A stretch of 9,319 bases of DNA, taken from positions 1 through 9,319 of the forward strand of contig MWAC01000296.1 in NCBI GenBank assembly GCA_002068815.1. Direction: 5' to 3'. Below are positions 5,508 through 9,319 of the stretch, one piece after another. The notes under the pieces were generated by a model. That model ran no database searches. It was not told where the DNA came from and worked only from the letters and a program-made list of their open reading frames with translations. The position numbers and the translations under genes are program-made. Source of the stretch: Firmicutes bacterium ADurb.Bin467 (GTDB taxonomy: Bacteria; Bacillota; Clostridia; Christensenellales; Aristaeellaceae). Each line of letters begins with the position of its first letter. The first letter of the stretch is position 1.

Positions 5508-7276
5508 AGGTCGAGCTTGATCTTGAGGAGCTCGAGCTGGTCGGGCTTGACGTCGGCGGGCGTGTCCATCATCAGGCAGTTCGCGCCCTGCGCCTTCGGG
5601 AATGCGATCACGTCGCGCAGGCTGTCGCTGCCGGTCAAAATCATCGTGAGCCGGTCGACGCCGAACGCGAAGCCGCCGTGCGGGGGCGTGCCGTACTTAA
5701 AGGCGTCGAGCAAAAAGCCGAAGCGGTGCTTCGCCTCCTCGTCCGAGAGCCCGATCATCTTGAACATGCGCGCCTGCATGTCGCTTCTGTGGATGCGGAT
5801 CGAGCCGGAGCCCATCTCGATGCCGTTGAGCACGAGGTCGTACGCGCGCGCGCGCACGCGGCCCATGTCGGTGTCGAGGTATTGCTCGTCCTCGGGCATC
5901 CAGCTCGTGAACGGGTGGTGCATCGCGACGTAGCGGCCGTCCTCCTCGCTGAACTCGAACAGCGGGAACTCCGTGACCCAGAACAGATTGTACTTGCCCT
6001 CGGGGATGATCCCGCGGCGGCGGGCAATCTCCTGCCGGAGCGCGCCGAGGCTCTGCAGCACGACGGCGTCCCTGTCCGCGACGAAGAAGAGTATGTCGCC
6101 CGGCGCGGCGGCCATGCGCTCGCGAAGCGCCGCGGTAAATTCCTCGGTCAGGAACTTGTTGAACGACGAGCGCGCCGCGCCGTCCTCCTGGAAGGCTACG
6201 TAGGCGAGCCCCTTCGCGCGGTAGGTCTTGACGTAGTCGACGAGCGCGTCGATCTGCTTGCGCGTCATGTCGGCGGCGCCCTTCGCGTTGATGCCGCGCA
6301 CGCGCCCGCCCTCGGCCACCGCCGTTTCGAACACCGGGAAGCCGGAGCCCTTCGCGAGGTCGGAGACGTCGACGAGCTTCATCTCGTAGCGCGTGTCCGG
6401 CTTGTCCGAGCCGTAGTTCTCCATCGCGTATTGATAGGTCATGCGCGGAAGCGGAAGCGAGAGCTCGATGCCCATCACGTCCCGAAACATCCGCTGGAAC
6501 ACGCCCTCGATGACGGCCTGTATGTCCTTTTCGTCGATGAACGACATCTCGACGTCGACCTGCGTGAACTCCGGCTGGCGGTCGGCGCGGCTGTCCTCGT
6601 CGCGGAAGCAGCGCGCGACCTGATAATAGCGGTCGAAGCCCGCGAGCATCAAGAGCTGCTTGTAGATCTGCGGCGACTGCGGCAGCGCGTAGAACGTGCC
6701 GGGGTGCAGGCGGCTGGGCACGAGGAAGTCGCGCGCGCCCTCGGGCGTCGACTTCGTGAGGATCGGCGTCTCGATCTCGGAGAAGCCCTGCGAGCCCATG
6801 TGCGAGCGCACGGCATTCAAGAGCTTCGAACGCATGCGGAGGTTGCGCTGCATCGACGGGCGGCGCAGGTCGAGGTAGCGGTATTTCAGCCGCACGAGCT
6901 CGTTTTCGTCGACCTTGTCGTCGATGTAGATCGGCGGCGTCTCGCTCCTGTTCAAGAGCTCGCACTCGCGGACGAACACCTCGACGGTGCCGGTCGGGAG
7001 CTCCTTGTTGACGGCCTCGGGCGCGCGCAGCCGCACCTCGCCGACCGTCGTCACGACGTACTCGCCGCGCAGCGCCCTGCCCAGCTCGAACGTTTCCCTC
7101 GAGCACACGGCCTCGTCGAACACCAACTGCACGAGCCCCTCGCGGTCGCGCAGCCACACGAAGACCACGCCGCCCAGGTCGCGCGTGCGCTGCACCCAGC
7201 CGGAGAGGTGGACGTCCTTGCCGGCCATCGTTTCGTTGACCAGGCCGCAGTAGGTGTCGCGTTTGCAGGAAAGCAT
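5504..7276 (-). CDS. aspS: Aspartyl-tRNA synthetase, bacterial type
   Basis: This enzyme charges tRNA-Asp with aspartate. At 590 residues it has the normal bacterial length and domain order. First is an N-terminal OB-fold anticodon-binding domain (GWVQRTRDLGGVVFVWLRDR, about 26-45). The class II core follows, with motif 1 around 163-175 (GFSEIETPILTKS) and motif 2 FRDEDSRADRQPEFTQVD (224-241). Then comes the bacterial GAD insertion (about 295-415), and motif 3 GGFAFGVDRLTMILTGSDS (534-552) near the C-terminus. The ATG at 7276 lies three bases after the hisS TAA, and GGGAG within the end of hisS serves as ribosome-binding site. The stop overlaps the pseudouridine synthase GTG. Whether it also charges tRNA-Asn depends on residues and partner enzymes that cannot be judged safely here; the RDLGG loop carries Leu, as in discriminating enzymes, rather than the His seen in some non-discriminating ones. 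Confidence 0.97.
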   Translation of the reverse strand: MLSCKRDTYCGLVNETMAGKDVHLSGWVQRTRDLGGVVFVWLRDREGLVQLVFDEAVCSRETFELGRALRGEYVVTTVGEVRLRAPEAVNKELPTGTVEVFVRECELLNRSETPPIYIDDKVDENELVRLKYRYLDLRRPSMQRNLRMRSKLLNAVRSHMGSQGFSEIETPILTKSTPEGARDFLVPSRLHPGTFYALPQSPQIYKQLLMLAGFDRYYQVARCFRDEDSRADRQPEFTQVDVEMSFIDEKDIQAVIEGVFQRMFRDVMGIELSLPLPRMTYQYAMENYGSDKPDTRYEMKLVDVSDLAKGSGFPVFETAVAEGGRVRGINAKGAADMTRKQIDALVDYVKTYRAKGLAYVAFQEDGAARSSFNKFLTEEFTAALRERMAAAPGDILFFVADRDAVVLQSLGALRQEIARRRGIIPEGKYNLFWVTEFPLFEFSEEDGRYVAMHHPFTSWMPEDEQYLDTDMGRVRARAYDLVLNGIEMGSGSIRIHRSDMQARMFKMIGLSDEEAKHRFGFLLDAFKYGTPPHGGFAFGVDRLTMILTGSDSLRDVIAFPKAQGANCLMMDTPADVKPDQLELLKIKLDL

Positions 7277-7279
7277 ATT

Positions 7280-8542
7280 TTATTCTCCCTTCATTTCGAG
7301 AAGTATGTTGACGATGTTCTCGCGCGCGACCTCGGCCTCGAGGCCGTTCTCCATGTCGCGCAGCTTGACGGCGTTTCGGGAGAGCTCCTCCTCGGCGACG
7401 ACGACGACGCGCTTCGCGGCGATCTTGTCGGCGTACTTGAACTGCGATTTCATGCTGCGCGCGGCGTGGTCGAGGTCGGCGCGGAGGCCGTTTTCCCGCA
7501 GTTCGCGGACGAGCTTCGCGCCCTCGATGCGCGCGGCGGCGCCCATCGTGACGACGAACGCGTCGTAGAGAGGTTCGGCTTCCGACGCGACGCCCTGCTG
7601 GTCCTCGACGAGCAGCATTCTTTCGACGCCCATGCCGAAGCCGACGCCGGGCAGCGACGGCCCGCCGAGCTCCTCGACGAGAGCGTCGTAGCGCCCGCCG
7701 CCGCACACGGTGAGAGCTCCGTCCGGCGTCTCGGCGATGATCTCGAACACGGTCTTCGTGTAGTAGTCGAGCCCGCGGACGATCCGGGGGTCGATCCCGT
7801 AGGAGATTCCGAGCGCGGAGAGGTATTTCTTGAGCGCCTCGAAGTGCTCCGAGCACTCTTCGCACAAAAAGTCCAGCATCGACGGCGCGTCGGTCAGCTT
7901 TCCCGCGTCCTCCTTGCAGTCGAGTATGCGCATCGGGTTCCGCTCGAACCGCTCGTTGCAGGTCCTGCAGAGCGCCGGCAGCTTTTCTTGCAGATACGCC
8001 TTCAGCGCGGCCTGATAGGCGCTGCGGCATTCGGGGCAGCCGATCGAGTTGATCGAGAGCTTCAAGCCCGTGATGCCGGACGCCTTCAATACGTCGAGCG
8101 CCACCTGTATGACCTCGGCGTCGGCGGAGGCATCCTTCGCGCCGAATATCTCGACGCCGTTCTGGTGGAACTGGCGCAGCCGGCCCGCCTGCGGCTTCTC
8201 GTAGCGGAAGTTCGGGCAGGAGGCGTAGAAGAGCTTGCACGGCAGCGGGTCGGCGTAGAGGTGTGCCTCGACGAACGCGCGCACGACGCCGGCCGTGCCC
8301 TCGGGCTTCAGCGTGACCGAGCGGCCGCCCTTGTCGAGAAACGTGTACATCTCCTTCTGCACGACGTCGGTTCCGTCGCCGACGCCGCGCTGAAACAGCT
8401 CCGTGTGCTCGAAGACGGGCGTGCGAATCTCGCGGTAGCCGGCCAAGCGGCAGACCGAGCGCATGTTCTCCTCGATCCGCTGCCAGCGGTGCGCGCTGCC
8501 CGGAAGCATGTCCTGGGTTCCCTTGGGCGCCTGTGTCAGCAT
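7280..8542 (-). CDS. hisS: Histidyl-tRNA synthetase
   Basis: This enzyme charges tRNA-His with histidine. The 420-residue class II synthetase opens with LTQAPKGTQDMLP, the usual HisRS start. It shows TLKPEGTAGVVRAF (77-90), motif 2 FRYEKPQAGRLRQFHQ (112-127), the HisRS-specific signatures GLDYYTKTVFE (258-268) and CGGGRYDALVEELGG (280-294), and motif 3 GVGFGMGVERMLL (299-311). The C-terminal anticodon-binding domain spans about 327-420. The insertion domain holds seven cysteines in CPxC, CRTC and CEEC-type pairs plus one (169, 172, 192, 195, 209, 227, 230). The ATG at 8542 has AAAGGAGAA seven bases upstream. The frame stays open upstream to 8626, but that stretch is the T-box terminator, so the longer start is rejected. 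It is the first gene of the T-box-controlled hisS-aspS operon. Confidence 0.97.
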   Translation of the reverse strand: MLTQAPKGTQDMLPGSAHRWQRIEENMRSVCRLAGYREIRTPVFEHTELFQRGVGDGTDVVQKEMYTFLDKGGRSVTLKPEGTAGVVRAFVEAHLYADPLPCKLFYASCPNFRYEKPQAGRLRQFHQNGVEIFGAKDASADAEVIQVALDVLKASGITGLKLSINSIGCPECRSAYQAALKAYLQEKLPALCRTCNERFERNPMRILDCKEDAGKLTDAPSMLDFLCEECSEHFEALKKYLSALGISYGIDPRIVRGLDYYTKTVFEIIAETPDGALTVCGGGRYDALVEELGGPSLPGVGFGMGVERMLLVEDQQGVASEAEPLYDAFVVTMGAAARIEGAKLVRELRENGLRADLDHAARSMKSQFKYADKIAAKRVVVVAEEELSRNAVKLRDMENGLEAEVARENIVNILLEMKGE

Positions 8543-8576
8543 GGCGATTCTCCTTTCGGGGATACAGATGACGGAT

Positions 8577-8607
8577 AAAAAAACGGCCCCCGTCCCGACG
8601 TAGGGGC
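8577..8607 (-). terminator. Intrinsic terminator of the T-box leader
   Basis: The GCCCC (8603-8607) and GGGGC arms form the stem, extended by CGT/ACG after a two-base bulge, with seven T residues (8577-8583) following the stem and a CG. The 5' arm reuses CGCCCC from the antiterminator, so the two structures exclude each other, as expected for a T-box attenuator. Confidence 0.88.
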
Positions 8608-8780
8608 GAGGAACTCGCGGTGCCACCCTGCTTGGGCGAAATCGCCCATCTCAAAGCCCGTTAACGCCGGATACGCCCAAGCTCCCGGGTGTCCTTCGCC
8701 GGAACCGCAGCGGGCGCTCGCACCGAACCGCCCTCGCTTTGCCGCAACCCTCCGGGTACTCTCCCGCTCATCGCCGGTGC
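8577..8780 (-). promoter_or_regulatory. T-box riboswitch leader of the hisS-aspS operon, specifier GAC(AC)
   Basis: T-box leaders bind a matching uncharged tRNA and then favour an antiterminator over a terminator, switching on synthetase genes when charging falls. Stem I shows the GATGA K-turn-like bulge (8768-8772) and the helix CGGG/CCCG (8763-8766 with 8686-8689). The specifier loop has AGTA on one side (8757-8760) and GAA-G-GAC-A on the other, closed by CCGGA/TCCGG (8751-8755 with 8699-8703). In the canonical register the specifier is GAC (8691-8693), for Asp. Shifted by two bases it reads CAC (8689-8691), for His. A perfect hairpin GGGCGA-TT-TCGCCC follows as Stem III. The antiterminator (8602-8629) has AGGG/CCCT and GCGA/TCGC helices around the conserved TGGCACC bulge that pairs with the tRNA NCCA end. 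The terminator follows at 8577-8607. Confidence 0.93.
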
Positions 8781-8785
8781 TTCCG

Positions 8786-8814
8786 ATTATAAGGCCAAGC
8801 GCCGGAAAAGTCAA
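8786..8814 (-). promoter_or_regulatory. Sigma-A promoter of the hisS-aspS operon
   Basis: TTGACT (8809-8814) and a perfect TATAAT (8786-8791) are separated by 17 bases on the minus strand. Transcription should begin near 8779-8781, at the base of T-box Stem I, which fits a functional leader. Confidence 0.88.
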
Positions 8815-8825
8815 GCCGGGCGGGG

Positions 8826-8859
8826 GAATTAACACAAGGCGCCCCCGTGGGGAGCGCCT
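8826..8859 (-). terminator. Intrinsic terminator after the 70-residue membrane protein gene
   Basis: On the minus strand AGGCGC and GCGCCT (8854-8859 and 8837-8842) form a perfect stem, continued by CCCC/GGGG (8849-8852 with 8843-8846) with one bulged base. The T-rich tail TTGTGTTAATT follows. It lies between the small gene's stop and the hisS promoter and should insulate the two units; the T tail is imperfect. Confidence 0.7.
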
Positions 8860-8873
8860 ATTGAGCCGATGTT

Positions 8874-9086
8874 TCACTTCTTTCCCGCCAGTCGATCCAG
8901 AAAGCGGGCGGTGCGGGGATACCAGTTCGTCTTCTTGATGACCAGGTACCAGATGAAGCCGATGACCGCCGTGACGAGAAAGCACATCGGCGCGGCGGAT
9001 TCCCCGTCCACCGCGAGCCCGATGGAGCCGAACAGGGCGACCCAGAAGAACACCGGAAGAACCATGTACATCGGCATTATGAACAT
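8874..9086 (-). CDS. Small two-helix membrane protein of unknown function
   Basis: A 70-residue product not recognised as any named family. It has two hydrophobic segments, about residues 5-26 (VLPVFFWVALFGSIG core) and 34-51 (FLVTAVIGFIWYLVI core). They are separated by a short polar turn (DGESAAP), and a basic tail follows (KKTNWYPRTARFLDRLAGKK) that is probably cytoplasmic under the positive-inside rule. The start ATG 9086 is chosen because a perfect AGGAGG (9095-9100) lies eight bases upstream. An in-frame ATG at 9119 has no ribosome-binding site and overlaps a TATAAT box. A strong terminator follows at 8826-8859, so the gene seems to be its own unit. There is no evidence linking it to the neighbouring synthetases. 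The ribosome-binding site, -10 box and terminator together make it a credible gene; no function is proposed. Confidence 0.75.
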   Translation of the reverse strand: MFIMPMYMVLPVFFWVALFGSIGLAVDGESAAPMCFLVTAVIGFIWYLVIKKTNWYPRTARFLDRLAGKK

Positions 9087-9094
9087 TTTGACGA

Positions 9095-9100
9095 CCTCCT
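9095..9100 (-). promoter_or_regulatory. Ribosome-binding site of the small membrane protein
   Basis: Perfect AGGAGG eight bases before the ATG at 9086. It decides the start against the upstream in-frame ATG at 9119. Confidence 0.8.
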
Positions 9101-9117
9101 GTTGTTTTGATGTGCCC

Positions 9118-9123
9118 ATTATA
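9118..9123 (-). promoter_or_regulatory. Candidate -10 box for the small membrane protein gene
   Basis: A perfect TATAAT lies about 25 bases (from a predicted start near 9111) ahead of the coding start, giving a short leader that contains the AGGAGG site. No good -35 is found at 16-18 bases; the nearest, TTGTCA, is 23 bases upstream. Placement supports it, sequence only half does. Confidence 0.4.
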
Positions 9124-9174
9124 GCGCGGCGGGGAGGGAGAGTGGTTGACAAAAAGTCCACATCTGCATGGCAG

Positions 9175-9202
9175 GGCCCGCGCCTCTTTCGAAGCGCGGG
9201 CC
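9175..9202. other. GC-rich perfect hairpin, 9-bp stem
   Basis: GGCCCGCGC (9175-9183) and GCGCGGGCC (9194-9202) are exact complements around a ten-base loop containing TTCGAA. There is no T-run on either side, so it is not a standard intrinsic terminator by itself. It is the first of three hairpins in a stretch without a supported gene. Confidence 0.6.
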
Positions 9203-9207
9203 TCAGG

Positions 9208-9235
9208 GCATCAAAAAACTGCGGTTTTTTGATGC
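9208..9235. terminator. Perfect 12-bp hairpin with A6/T6 arms, possible bidirectional terminator
   Basis: GCATCAAAAAAC (9208-9219) and GTTTTTTGATGC (9224-9235) pair perfectly around TGCG. The A and T tracts lie inside the stem, unlike a classical GC stem with a T tail. Terminator function is plausible in either direction, perhaps together with the adjacent GC hairpin, but a structural repeat is equally possible. Confidence 0.4.
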
Positions 9236-9261
9236 ATAGGAAGAATGTGCTTCGGCTCGCT

Positions 9262-9279
9262 GAAATCCTCACGGATTTC
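9262..9279. repeat. Perfect 7-bp hairpin at the right edge
   Basis: GAAATCC (9262-9268) and GGATTTC (9273-9279) pair exactly around TCAC. It is the third hairpin in a row between 9175 and 9279. The interval 9124-9319 otherwise holds no supported gene or promoter, only a short frame from ATG 9245 that is open to the window edge. Confidence 0.45.
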
Positions 9280-9319
9280 CGGGCGCGATCCTGACGGTAG
9301 GAATCGTTTTACCTCCGCT

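Noticed and set aside
5678..8578. Very long plus-strand open frame opposite hisS and aspS (about 966 codons)
   Set aside because: It is the antisense shadow of two certain genes in GC-rich DNA; it is rich in Arg, Ala and Val without recognisable domains, and spans the hisS-aspS junction.
8543..8626. N-terminal extension of HisRS to an upstream start at 8626
   Set aside because: It would translate the T-box antiterminator and terminator; the family starts at LTQAPKGTQD and a good ribosome-binding site precedes 8542.
5697..8654. Long minus-strand open frame (about 985 codons) in another frame over hisS and aspS
   Set aside because: A same-strand out-of-frame shadow, arginine-rich and low in complexity. 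The true frames carry all class II synthetase motifs.
8536..8985. 149-codon minus-strand frame across the T-box leader and small gene
   Set aside because: It runs through a promoter, two terminators and the T-box in a frame different from hisS, with no ribosome-binding site or family resemblance.
9146..9151. Plus-strand TTGACA as the -35 of a promoter reading rightward
   Set aside because: No acceptable -10 box is found 16-18 bases downstream.
9087..9272. Longer version of the small membrane protein starting at 9272 or 9119
   Set aside because: The extension would cross the three-hairpin region or the TATAAT box and has no ribosome-binding site; AGGAGG points to 9086.
1..9319. CRISPR array, transposase, phage or tRNA/rRNA genes
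   Set aside because: No regularly spaced direct repeats, no recombinase or phage-type frames, and no cloverleaf-like sequence were seen on either strand.

Overview
The window is about two-thirds G+C and looks like a chromosomal piece of a high-GC member of the Firmicutes (Clostridia-like). The evidence is a T-box leader in front of aminoacyl-tRNA synthetase genes, strong AGGAGG ribosome-binding sites, TTGACA/TATAAT promoters, and a methionine synthase whose reactivation domain is a separate gene. The genus cannot be told from the sequence. Genes are tightly packed, mostly overlapping by four bases, and almost all are housekeeping.

Left part, minus strand (1-2384): a one-carbon/methionine operon read leftward, metF (methylenetetrahydrofolate reductase), then a stand-alone B12-dependent methionine synthase activation protein, then metH, which runs off the left edge after its homocysteine/zinc domain. 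Stop and start codons overlap at both junctions. A promoter candidate lies just upstream of metF with a short leader that has no room for a SAM riboswitch.

Middle, plus strand (2452-4645): a strong divergent promoter, then a 146-bp imperfect palindrome (2508-2653) with matching CTGATTTA ends, resembling a small non-autonomous mobile or repetitive element. Next come a SpoU/TrmH-family RNA 2'-O-methyltransferase and threonine ammonia-lyase (ilvA), with a four-base stop/start overlap. The methyltransferase is odd: its conserved N-terminus is encoded upstream of any usable start codon and close behind an in-frame stop, right next to the palindrome.

Right part, minus strand (4629-8814): a promoter, a complete T-box riboswitch, then hisS, aspS and an RluA-family pseudouridine synthase as one operon (3-base gap, then a GTGA overlap). 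The T-box specifier loop reads GACAC: GAC (Asp) in the canonical position, overlapping CAC (His). It may therefore sense one or both of the tRNAs charged by the two synthetases downstream. The operon ends by overlapping the end of ilvA by 17 bases, tail to tail.

Far right (8826-9319): a 70-residue two-helix membrane protein of unknown function with its own ribosome-binding site, -10 box and terminator, followed by a gene-poor stretch with three consecutive perfect hairpins. No CRISPR array, phage, transposase or tRNA gene is seen. The items most worth a second look are the overlapping-specifier T-box, the palindrome, and the start-less methyltransferase beside it.
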